Translations under genes and position numbers: made by a program
Shown here: positions 1 to 5,530 of the stretch, one piece after another
Layout of the letters: each line of letters begins with the position of its first letter
Numbering within the stretch: position 1 is the stretch's first letter
The notes under the pieces: generated by a model
Told to the model about the DNA's origin: nothing
The model's database searches: none
Seen by the model: only the letters and a program-made list of their open reading frames with translations
From: Desulfocapsa sp.
Lineage (GTDB): Bacteria > Desulfobacterota > Desulfobulbia > Desulfobulbales > Desulfocapsaceae
Reading direction: 5' to 3'
NCBI GenBank assembly: GCA_029934915.1
Contig: JAOZLI010000013.1
Coordinates: forward strand, 6,367 to 17,070
DNA length: 10,704 bases

Positions 1-82
1 AATAGGGTGAATCATGAAGCAGAAAGCGTTTAAACTTCTTTGGATCAAATTCGTTGGTTTCACTTAATTTATAACAATCCAT
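1..82 (-). CDS. 5' end of an unidentified leftward gene (partial)
   Basis: An open frame on the minus strand starts at the ATG at 82-80 and runs without a stop to the left edge, giving 27 residues that begin MDCYKLSETNEF and end near LLHDSPY. The start is supported by a strong ribosome binding site: GGAGAG lies three bases upstream of the ATG, within AAAGGAGAGATA. It follows leuA on the same strand after a gap of 167 bases that holds a long hairpin, so it could be co-transcribed with leuA or have its own weak promoter. The visible part has no diagnostic domain. The spacing of the LLHDSPY segment is reminiscent of the opening strand of small cupin-type proteins, but this is only a guess. Confidence 0.6.
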   Translation of the reverse strand, partial: MDCYKLSETNEFDPKKFKRFLLHDSPY

Positions 83-138
83 TATCTCTCCTTTACCAAA
101 ACTATTATTGATGGATATAGCCAACAAAACACAGCTCA

Positions 139-247
139 ATAACAGTTCAGGAGTGCCCTATATCTGTGCAGGCAGGCTGGCGAACTATAGTTAGTTCTAT
201 GTGAGCTATCCTGACCGCGCAGAGATGGGGTGCTCATGGACTGTTAT
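139..247 (+). repeat. 109-nt long imperfect inverted repeat / structured RNA candidate
   Basis: The plus strand folds on itself almost completely. Positions 139-149 pair with 237-247, 151-161 with 225-235, 163-169 with 217-223, 171-176 with 210-216 (one bulged A on the right arm), 178-181 with 205-208 and 182-187 with 192-197, leaving a TAGT tip loop. I count about 45 pairs. The flaws are three mismatches, bulged A170 and A214, and a 7-base bulge at 198-204. Six pairs are G-T wobbles in this orientation (147/239, 154/232, 155/231, 159/227, 167/219, 179/207) and would be A-C mismatches on the other strand, which suggests that a plus-strand RNA, if any, is the functional form. It lies directly after the leuA stop codon and no long T-run follows on either side, so it is not an ordinary intrinsic terminator. 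It may be a small RNA, a decayed palindromic mobile element or an mRNA-stabilising hairpin. Confidence 0.65.
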
Positions 248-249
248 AT

Positions 250-1929
250 TCAAACAACGCGATTTAGGGCGCTTAACACCGCTTTAATAGAAGCAATAAT
301 AATGTCAGTATCTATTCCAACCCCCCAGCCGACAGTACCATCGTTCATTTCAATCTGAATATAGGCAACTGCTTTTGAACTTGAGCTTTCACTTAAAGAA
401 TGTTCATGGTAACTGGTAAGCGTAAAATCACCAGTTACATCACGTTTTAAGGCGGCACAAAAAGCATCAAGCGGCCCATTCCCATTGCCTGTTATTGTTT
501 TCTTCTTACCATTTGTCTTAACAACCACCTCAACTTCAGCAGTAGAACCTTTTTCATCCTTTTCGAAATGACGTTTCACCACATTAAAAGTGGCAAGCCC
601 ATAGGGATTTGTCTTCCGTAAATATGCATTCTCAAAGGCCTCCCAAATCTCAGTCCGCTGCAGTTCCCGCCCGGCCTTATCAGTCAGCACCTGAACAATT
701 TTTCCAAACTCAGGATGCATGGCCTTAGGCATCTTTAACCCAAATTCCCTATCCATTATGTAAGCAACACCACCTTTACCAGACTGGCTGTTGATACGGA
801 TAATGGATTCATAGCTTCGCCCGACATCTGTTGGGTCAATAGGAAGATAGGGCACTTCCCAACCACCGTCTGTGTTCTGCTGATACATTTCCATGCCCTT
901 ATGAATGGCGTCCTGATGCGTACCGGAAAAAGCAGTATAGACAAGTTCCCCCGCATAGGGATGACGAACATGAATCGGAATATCAGTGACTTGCTCGGAA
1001 ACCTTAATCAAACGAGTTATATCGTGAAGATCAAGTTCCGGATCAACCCCCTGCGTGAACATATTGAGCGCAAGGGTTACAACATCCACGTTTCCGGTAC
1101 GCTCTCCATTTCCAAAAAGTGTACCCTCTACCCGTTCCCCTCCTGCCATAAGAGCAAGCTCGGTGGCAGCAACGGCACATCCACGATCATTATGGGCATG
1201 AAGACTGATGATTGCTAAATCCCGATCTTTCATATTTTTACAAAACCATTCAATCTGATCTGCATAGACGTTAGGTGTGGCCATCTCAACGGTGGCGGGA
1301 AGGTTGATAATCACAGGATTTTCAGCTGTAGGCTGCCAGACATCCATAACTGCTTCACAAATATTCAATGCAAAATCAAGCTCGGTTCCGGTAAAACTTT
1401 CGGGTGAATATTCAAAGCGAAAATTTGTTTCAGGTTGCTTTGCAGCTTCATCACGAATAACCGCAGCACCTTTCACCCCAAGAGCCGTGATCTCTTCTCT
1501 GCTCATCTTGAATACTGCACGACGCTGCAGGGTTGATGTTGAATTATAAAGATGCATAACAACATTTTTAGCACCTTTAACAGCTTCAAACGTTTTCTGG
1601 ATAAGATTTTCTCTCGCTGGAGTAAGTACCTGGATACTTACATCATCCGGAATAAGATTTTTTTCGATAAGCGTGCGGCAGAATTCGTATTCAACTTCAG
1701 CAGCGGATGGAAATCCTATCTCAATATCCTTAAATCCGACATCAGTCAGGAGTTGAAAAAGGTCTAGCTTCTGCTCAAGATTCATCGGTTGAACCAAAGC
1801 CTGATTGCCATCACGAAGATCCACGCTGCACCAAGACGGTGCTTTAGTGATGCTTTTTGCAGGCCACGATCGATCCGGAAGATCAATTCCTGCAAAAGCC
1901 TTATACTTCTTCACTGCTTCCTTTTTCAT
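250..1929 (-). CDS. leuA: 2-isopropylmalate synthase, long (yeast/actinobacterial-type) form
   Basis: LeuA condenses acetyl-CoA with 2-ketoisovalerate to give 2-isopropylmalate, the committed step of leucine synthesis, in the cytoplasm. The 559-residue protein has the HMGL-like TIM barrel in roughly residues 30-310. It shows the catalytic/metal motif DLRDGNQ (37-43, with R39 and D40), the metal ligands in HAHND (244-248) and the signature GNGERTGN (273-280). The C-terminal third, about 430-559, matches the leucine-sensing allosteric domain, including the GNGNGPLDAF stretch. Its length and the WCSVDLRDGNQAL opening fit the long LeuA class rather than the ~510-520-residue class. The ATG at 1929 is preceded by GAGAGG seven bases upstream. 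It is divergent from ilvB. A leader ORF and terminator upstream suggest transcription attenuation in addition to the usual feedback inhibition by leucine. Confidence 0.97.
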   Translation of the reverse strand: MKKEAVKKYKAFAGIDLPDRSWPAKSITKAPSWCSVDLRDGNQALVQPMNLEQKLDLFQLLTDVGFKDIEIGFPSAAEVEYEFCRTLIEKNLIPDDVSIQVLTPARENLIQKTFEAVKGAKNVVMHLYNSTSTLQRRAVFKMSREEITALGVKGAAVIRDEAAKQPETNFRFEYSPESFTGTELDFALNICEAVMDVWQPTAENPVIINLPATVEMATPNVYADQIEWFCKNMKDRDLAIISLHAHNDRGCAVAATELALMAGGERVEGTLFGNGERTGNVDVVTLALNMFTQGVDPELDLHDITRLIKVSEQVTDIPIHVRHPYAGELVYTAFSGTHQDAIHKGMEMYQQNTDGGWEVPYLPIDPTDVGRSYESIIRINSQSGKGGVAYIMDREFGLKMPKAMHPEFGKIVQVLTDKAGRELQRTEIWEAFENAYLRKTNPYGLATFNVVKRHFEKDEKGSTAEVEVVVKTNGKKKTITGNGNGPLDAFCAALKRDVTGDFTLTSYHEHSLSESSSSKAVAYIQIEMNDGTVGWGVGIDTDIIIASIKAVLSALNRVV

Positions 1930-2080
1930 TGCTATCCTCTCTTTTACTCAGTAATGCCCGGTTGACCACAAATTTAGGTTAAACCCAAATAGTCACATTT
2001 ACCATCTGCACACAGGGTAAAACCATTACCTGTCTGGGCTGTTTTATAATACAGCTACAGCAATTCACCCCGGCACAAAC
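1930..2080 (-). other. distal leuA 5' untranslated region, between attenuator and start codon
   Basis: This stretch of about 150 bases, between the attenuator T-run and the leuA start, has no convincing ORF and no T-box or known riboswitch signature that I can recognise. It holds a small hairpin (CAGG-G-TAA at 2013-2020 against TTACCTG at 2026-2032) and an AT-rich TATTATAA segment around 2043-2050, which could be a weak secondary minus-strand -10 element. On the plus strand the same bases read TATAAT (2045-2050), but with no matching -35. Confidence 0.35.
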
Positions 2081-2116
2081 AAAAAAAAGGCCGCAGTATC
2101 AAGCTGCGGCCTTTTT
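2081..2116 (-). terminator. intrinsic terminator acting as the leuA attenuator
   Basis: GGCCGCAG and CTGCGGCC (2089-2096 and 2104-2111) form a perfect 8-bp GC-rich stem with a 7-base loop, extended by A-T pairs. Read on the minus strand it ends in eight Ts (2088-2081), a textbook rho-independent terminator. Read on the plus strand it ends in five Ts, so it could also work there. Nothing coding lies between it and the divergent leader ORF, and it sits about 150 bases before leuA on the leuA strand. A terminator placed inside a biosynthetic gene's own leader is the expected form of an attenuator. Confidence 0.8.
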
Positions 2117-2144
2117 GGATTTACAGTACGTTAACAATGTACGT

Positions 2145-2225
2145 TCAGATTTCTCCAATCTCCACCACAGATTTTTTTAGCTGTAGGGGTAGTAGAATAT
2201 TTATGATTTTTTCCTGCTGATACAT
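2145..2225 (-). CDS. leuL: leuA leader peptide (leucine attenuator peptide)
   Basis: A 26-codon ORF reads from ATG at 2225-2223 to TGA at 2147-2145. The product starts MYQQEKIIN, continues ILLPLQLKK and ends in a Val- and Ile-rich tail. Eleven of 26 residues are Leu, Ile or Val. All four leucines are CTA, clustered as CTA CTA CCC CTA CAG CTA (2195-2178). The well-known Escherichia coli leucine leader also uses a run of CUA codons. A purine-rich GAGAGAG sits four bases before the ATG. The ORF ends about 30 bases before the attenuator terminator. Its role would be to sense charged leucyl-tRNA: slow ribosomes at the CTA cluster would favour the antiterminator. The symbol is given by functional analogy, since leader peptides do not align across phyla. 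Confidence 0.72.
   Translation of the reverse strand: MYQQEKIINILLPLQLKKSVVEIGEI
2162..2189 (-). promoter_or_regulatory. attenuator segments 1 and 2 (protector hairpin and antiterminator arm)
   Basis: In the minus-strand transcript, CCCCUACAG (2189-2181, inside the Leu codon cluster) can pair with CUGUGGUGG (2170-2162): eight of nine positions, one a wobble, across a 10-base A-rich loop. Alternatively, CUGUGGU (2170-2164) can pair with GCCGCAG (2110-2104), the 5' arm of the terminator, over all seven positions including two G-U pairs. These two pairings exclude each other, and the second excludes the terminator. This matches the 1:2, 2:3 and 3:4 logic of classical ribosome-mediated attenuation. 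The pairings were worked out by eye, with no energy calculation. Confidence 0.6.
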
Positions 2226-2259
2226 TGTTCTCTCTCACAAAATTTTATTGATAATTAAC

Positions 2260-2288
2260 AAGTAATCACCATATCTTCACATTGTCAA
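2260..2288 (-). promoter_or_regulatory. candidate promoter for leuL-leuA
   Basis: On the minus strand a perfect TTGACA (2288-2283) is followed after 17 bases by TTACTT (2265-2260), which is preceded by TGA, an extended -10 feature. The -10 hexamer itself is a poor match, so the call rests on the -35, the extended TG and position. Transcription would begin near 2253, about 28 bases before the leader ORF, giving a leader transcript of about 170 bases up to the attenuator. Confidence 0.45.
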
Positions 2289-2292
2289 GTTT

Positions 2293-2305
2293 CTTCTTTT
2301 AGAAG
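2293..2305. promoter_or_regulatory. small palindrome, repeated near the ilvB start site (possible operator)
   Basis: CTTCT-TTT-AGAAG is a perfect 5-3-5 palindrome lying just upstream of the predicted leuL -35. Eleven bases of it, TCTTTTAGAAG (2295-2305), recur exactly at 2391-2401, at the predicted ilvB transcription start, 96 bases away. A shared operator for the divergent promoters is possible, but the sequence is AT-rich and the match could be chance. Confidence 0.3.
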
Positions 2306-2336
2306 CCATAAAAATCGCCATTTGCCAAGGATTTTC

Positions 2337-2352
2337 CAAGAGTTTTCTCTTG
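2337..2352. promoter_or_regulatory. perfect palindrome upstream of the ilvB -35
   Basis: CAAGAG-TTTT-CTCTTG is a perfect 6-4-6 inverted repeat ending four bases before the ilvB -35 hexamer. That is a usual position for an activator or for a regulator that contacts RNA polymerase. No regulator gene is in the window, and I cannot assign a family. Confidence 0.4.
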
Positions 2353-2356
2353 CATA

Positions 2357-2385
2357 TTGACAACCACGCCATAGAACGATATATT
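2357..2385 (+). promoter_or_regulatory. sigma-70 promoter of ilvBN
   Basis: TTGACA (2357-2362), a 17-base spacer and TATATT (2380-2385) make a near-consensus promoter. Transcription should start around 2391-2393, giving a 5' untranslated leader of about 80 bases before ilvB. That leader holds a 5-bp hairpin (TTGAG/CTCAA, 2436-2449) but no T-run after it, so no attenuator is seen on this side. Confidence 0.75.
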
Positions 2386-2470
2386 TCCTCTCTTTTAGAA
2401 GATAATGTTACTTACTTTTTATAGATAATATTTTTTTGAGAAACCTCAACATACGAAAGGAAAAGGATTC

Positions 2471-4174
2471 ATGGGACAAATACAAGGCGCTGAAGCCATT
2501 ATAGAATGCCTCCTTGAAGAAGGTGTCAAAACCATATTTGGATTTCCTGGAGGTGCCGTGATAGACCTCTATGACACCCTTATGGATTCCGAAGTTAATC
2601 ACGTACTTGTTCGTCACGAACAGGGTGCGGTTCATGCTGCTGACGGCCTTGCCCGTGTCACCGGAAAAGTTGGTGTAGCACTGCTCACATCCGGTCCTGG
2701 CGCCACCAATGGTGTTACTGCCATTGCAACAGCTTATCTGGATTCTATCCCTCTGGTTATCCTTACAGGTCAGGTTCCAACTCCCCTGATTGGTAACGAC
2801 GCCTTCCAGGAAGTTGATATTGTGGGCATTACACGACCATGTACCAAGCATAACTATCTGGTGAGTAAAGCTGAAGATCTGGTACCCACCATTCGTGAAG
2901 CCTTTCATATTGCCAAAACCGGTCGTCCTGGACCTGTTCTAATAGATCTACCTAAGGATATTGTGGCATCCATGGTTGATTTTGATAAGCCAGAACCCAT
3001 TCGTATGCAGAATTATCAACCAACCTACGAGCCTCATATGGGACAGGTTGAAAAAGCATGCAAAGAGATACTGAAAGCCAAACAGCCAGTGCTCTATGTT
3101 GGTGGTGGCGTTATTCTTTCCAATTCCAACGAGGAACTGACTGAGCTTGCCAAAAAACTTAACATTCCTGTTACCATGACTCTTATGGGACTTGGTGCTT
3201 TCCCTGGCCGAGATTCCTTATCCATGGGCATGCTGGGCATGCACGGAAGCTACACTGCCAATATGGCCGTTGCCAAAAGTGATGTACTCATCGCAGTTGG
3301 CGCACGCTTTGATGACCGTGTAACTGGTAGAATTGACGCCTTTGCACCACACGCGAAAATTATCCATATTGATATCGACCCGACCTCAATCAGTAAAAAT
3401 GTTAAAGTCGATATCCCAATAGTCGCAGATTGCAAGCACTCCCTGGTTGCAATGAACAGTTGGCTCGATAATTGTGGAGAGGATCTTGGTAAAATTTGCA
3501 GTTCACATGAACCGTGGATTGCAACCGTTAACGAGTGGACCAAAAAGCATCCCATGGCATATCTGGATGAGGGTGAAACCATTAAGCCTCAGTTTGTCAT
3601 TGAAAAACTGGACGAGCTCACCAATGGTGATGCTATCATCACCACTGAAGTTGGTCAAAATCAGATGTGGGCCGCACAGTTTTACAAATTTAACAAACCC
3701 AGACGCCTGATAACTTCAGGTGGTCTTGGAACCATGGGCTACGGCCTTCCTGCAGCCATTGGTGCAAAAATGGCATTCCCCGATGCAACCGTTATTGACG
3801 TTGCCGGTGATGGCTCCATTCAGATGAATATTCAGGAGCTGGCCACATCCAAGCAGTACAATTGTCCTGTTATTGTCTGCATCTTAAACAACAACTATCT
3901 TGGTATGGTACGTCAGTGGCAGGAGCTCTTCTACGACAAACGTTATGCTGCGACAGTCATGGAAGTCACCCCTGATTTCTGCGCTCTTGCTGAAGCATAC
4001 GGTGCCAAAGGTATCCTGGTCACCAAAACCAGTGAAGTTGAAGGCGCAATCAAAGAGGCCCTTGAAGCTGTTAAAGAGACCACCGTTATTATGGACTTCC
4101 GTATTGCAAGGGAAGAAGGCGTGTTCCCAATGGTGCCTGCAGGAAAAGCCACCACTGAAATGCTTCTCGTTTAA
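2471..4174 (+). CDS. ilvB: acetolactate synthase large (catalytic) subunit
   Basis: IlvB joins two pyruvates into 2-acetolactate (valine/leucine route), or pyruvate plus 2-ketobutyrate (isoleucine route), using thiamine diphosphate, with FAD as a structural cofactor. The 567 residues show the three expected domains. The N-terminal pyrimidine-binding domain carries the catalytic glutamate in RHEQGAVHAADG (E50) and the LLTSGPGATN segment. The central FAD-type domain covers about 190-325 and includes GARFDDRVTG. The C-terminal pyrophosphate-binding domain has the GDGSIQMN...NNN motif (G446-N475). Length and motifs are normal for a biosynthetic AHAS rather than a catabolic enzyme. The start is supported by AAGGAAAAGGA a few bases upstream. 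It forms an operon with ilvN and is driven by the promoter at 2357-2385. Confidence 0.97.
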   Translation: MGQIQGAEAIIECLLEEGVKTIFGFPGGAVIDLYDTLMDSEVNHVLVRHEQGAVHAADGLARVTGKVGVALLTSGPGATNGVTAIATAYLDSIPLVILTGQVPTPLIGNDAFQEVDIVGITRPCTKHNYLVSKAEDLVPTIREAFHIAKTGRPGPVLIDLPKDIVASMVDFDKPEPIRMQNYQPTYEPHMGQVEKACKEILKAKQPVLYVGGGVILSNSNEELTELAKKLNIPVTMTLMGLGAFPGRDSLSMGMLGMHGSYTANMAVAKSDVLIAVGARFDDRVTGRIDAFAPHAKIIHIDIDPTSISKNVKVDIPIVADCKHSLVAMNSWLDNCGEDLGKICSSHEPWIATVNEWTKKHPMAYLDEGETIKPQFVIEKLDELTNGDAIITTEVGQNQMWAAQFYKFNKPRRLITSGGLGTMGYGLPAAIGAKMAFPDATVIDVAGDGSIQMNIQELATSKQYNCPVIVCILNNNYLGMVRQWQELFYDKRYAATVMEVTPDFCALAEAYGAKGILVTKTSEVEGAIKEALEAVKETTVIMDFRIAREEGVFPMVPAGKATTEMLLV

Positions 4175-4204
4175 CAGACGCAACTATCAAAGTGAAATCG
4201 TAAA

Positions 4205-4228
4205 GGTGCCTGAAAACAAACAGGCACC
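4205..4228 (+). other. intercistronic hairpin between ilvB and ilvN
   Basis: GGTGCCTG (4205-4212) and CAGGCACC (4221-4228) form a perfect 8-bp stem around an A-rich 8-base loop. What follows is ATATATTTTATT rather than a clean T-run, so it is at best a leaky terminator; an RNA-processing or stability element that sets the IlvB:IlvN ratio is equally plausible. Its place directly before the upstream candidate ATG (4231) argues for starting ilvN at 4264 instead. Confidence 0.6.
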
Positions 4229-4263
4229 CTATGAATATATTTTATTATGCACAGGATAACCCA

Positions 4264-4746
4264 ATGAAACATACGCTCTCAGTTCTTCTTCAAAATAAAC
4301 CGGGAGTTCTATCCCGGGTCACTGGACTTTTCAGTGGCCGAGGTTTTAATATTAAAAGCCTCAGTGTAGCCGAGACCCTTGATTCCTCGCTCTCCTGCCT
4401 TACTCTGGTCACCACCGGAAATGAAGCTATTGTTGAGCAGATCACTAAACAGCTGCACAAATTAATTGATGTCATCAAAGTGACTGACATCAGTGAAAGC
4501 GAATACGTTGAAAGAGAAATGGCTCTTATTCGGGTCAAAGCAGAGAATACTACTCGCGCAGAGGTATTGCGTGTTATTGATATCTTCCGCGGAAAAGTGG
4601 TTGACGTCAGTCCAAAATCCTACGCCGTTGAGGTTACAGGATCTGCCACAAAGATTCAGGCAGTGATTGACATTCTTCGCCCCATTGGAATTAAAGAGAT
4701 TGTACGTACTGGAACCATCGCCATGGCCAGAGCATCAAAAAAATAG
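4264..4746 (+). CDS. ilvN: acetolactate synthase small (regulatory) subunit
   Basis: The product is the 160-residue ACT-domain partner of IlvB, which raises its activity and confers valine feedback inhibition. The start MKHTLSVLLQNKPGVLSRV is the typical opening of this family. The ACT domain covers about residues 2-78, with the NKPGVLSR loop and the GRGFNIKSL segment, and the C-terminal IlvN domain follows to the end (ALIRV...IVRTGTIAMAR). I chose the ATG at 4264 because AGGA lies six bases upstream and the homologous start falls there. An in-frame ATG at 4231 would add 11 atypical residues, has no ribosome binding site and abuts a hairpin. The large-subunit gene lies 89 bases upstream, and a strong terminator follows. 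Confidence 0.95.
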   Translation: MKHTLSVLLQNKPGVLSRVTGLFSGRGFNIKSLSVAETLDSSLSCLTLVTTGNEAIVEQITKQLHKLIDVIKVTDISESEYVEREMALIRVKAENTTRAEVLRVIDIFRGKVVDVSPKSYAVEVTGSATKIQAVIDILRPIGIKEIVRTGTIAMARASKK

Positions 4747-4782
4747 TTTTTTTAGTGCTGTTACAAGGCTGTAGTCTCAGAT

Positions 4783-4818
4783 AAAAGCAGATCACGGTAT
4801 ATGCCGTCATCTGCTTTT
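4783..4818 (+). terminator. terminator of the ilvBN operon
   Basis: AAAAGCAGAT (4783-4792) pairs with ATCTGCTTTT (4809-4818), and inside this ACGG (4794-4797) pairs with CCGT (4804-4807) across one C-C mismatch. That gives about 14 pairs with a TATATG loop and a terminal T4. It ends ilvBN transcription; the A-run on the left could also support termination in the other direction. Confidence 0.75.
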
Positions 4819-4858
4819 CCTGTATTTAATGTACCTTTTTTCTTAATATGTCAACAAT

Positions 4859-5506
4859 ATGAAATCTCCCAGGATTCCAATTGCTCAGGAAGGTTATCCT
4901 TTTATTGCTTTCACTGCTTTCCTGACACTTATCACCTCAATCCTTGGGGTTGAATGGCTCGCATGGACTGCACTGTTGCTCACTACTTTTGTAGTTGCTT
5001 TTTTTCGTGACCCCGAACGAATGACCGATGCACCACTGGGTTGTCTTATCTCTCCTGCTGATGGAAAAATTATCATTATTGAAGAGCAATTTGACGACCT
5101 GTACCTCCAAAAACAGGTTATGAAAGTCTCTATTTTTATGAACGTGTTTAATGTTCATGTAAACCGCATTCCATTCCCCGGTATCGTAAAAAAAATTCTC
5201 TACAAACCCGGAGAATTTTATTCGGCCGACAGTGAAAAAGGTGCACTTCTCAATGAACGCTGCGCTGTCATCATGGAAAGTACAGCTGGAAAAGAGATCG
5301 TTTTTGTACAGGTTGCAGGTCTTATTGCCAGGCGCATCGTGAATTGGCTTGATCCTGAAGATACAATAGTGCGCGGAAACCGTTTTGGTCTTATTCGTTT
5401 TGGCTCAAGAGTTGACCTGTATCTTCCCATGGATTCGGATATCACCGTAAAGATCGGTCAAAAAGTTCGTGCTGGGCAAACAGCAATAGCAACAATAAAA
5501 GAATAA
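4859..5506 (+). CDS. psd: phosphatidylserine decarboxylase proenzyme, short form
   Basis: Psd converts phosphatidylserine to phosphatidylethanolamine at the inner membrane. The 215-residue chain is the short class, common in bacteria with a separate PssA. It begins with PIAQEGYPFI (7-16), followed by hydrophobic membrane-contacting segments (about 15-50). SPADGK (65-70) holds a conserved aspartate, and FNVHVNR (97-103) is also conserved. The self-cleavage site is FGSRVDLYLP: cleavage between G182 and S183 would generate the pyruvoyl group of the small subunit. There is no visible Shine-Dalgarno before the ATG. An AT-rich TAATAT (4844-4849) lies just upstream, so translation may be leaderless. 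It follows the ilvBN terminator, with pssA next after 24 bases. Confidence 0.94.
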   Translation: MKSPRIPIAQEGYPFIAFTAFLTLITSILGVEWLAWTALLLTTFVVAFFRDPERMTDAPLGCLISPADGKIIIIEEQFDDLYLQKQVMKVSIFMNVFNVHVNRIPFPGIVKKILYKPGEFYSADSEKGALLNERCAVIMESTAGKEIVFVQVAGLIARRIVNWLDPEDTIVRGNRFGLIRFGSRVDLYLPMDSDITVKIGQKVRAGQTAIATIKE

Positions 5507-5530
5507 TATTTTTATTCTGAGATATCAGTT

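Noticed and set aside
139..247. SRP (4.5S) RNA or 6S RNA gene
   Set aside because: The hairpin has a similar size to SRP RNA, and GGTCAGG occurs on the minus strand, but the GGAA tetraloop and AGCAGCC partner are missing. For 6S RNA it is too short and lacks the central bubble.
139..247. Integron attC site
   Set aside because: The ends pair as AAC...GTT, but the required flanking consensus (RYYYAAC and GTTRRRY) is not met, the stem is too continuous, and no cassette-like gene or integrase is present.
2045..2050. TATAAT on the plus strand as a promoter
   Set aside because: It is a perfect -10 hexamer, but there is no recognisable -35 at 16-18 bases upstream, and any transcript would meet the terminator at 2089-2116 within about 50 bases.
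1930..2250. T-box leucine riboswitch upstream of leuA
   Set aside because: I looked for the conserved T-box core (TGGNACCGCG) on the minus strand and found nothing like it. The terminator and leader ORF fit attenuation better.
2405..2428. Seven-residue ORF (MLLTFYR) in the ilvB leader with two Leu codons
   Set aside because: It is very short, and the leader after it has only a 5-bp hairpin with no T-run, so there is no attenuator for it to control. Chance is the simpler explanation.
2408..2908. 166-residue minus-strand ORF overlapping the start of ilvB
   Set aside because: It is antisense to a clearly real ilvB, has no family motifs and no ribosome binding site. It is a shadow of ilvB codon structure.
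4231..4263. Upstream ATG for ilvN adding MNIFYYAQDNP
   Set aside because: It has no ribosome binding site, directly follows a stable hairpin and adds residues not typical of IlvN. The ATG at 4264 has AGGA at good spacing.
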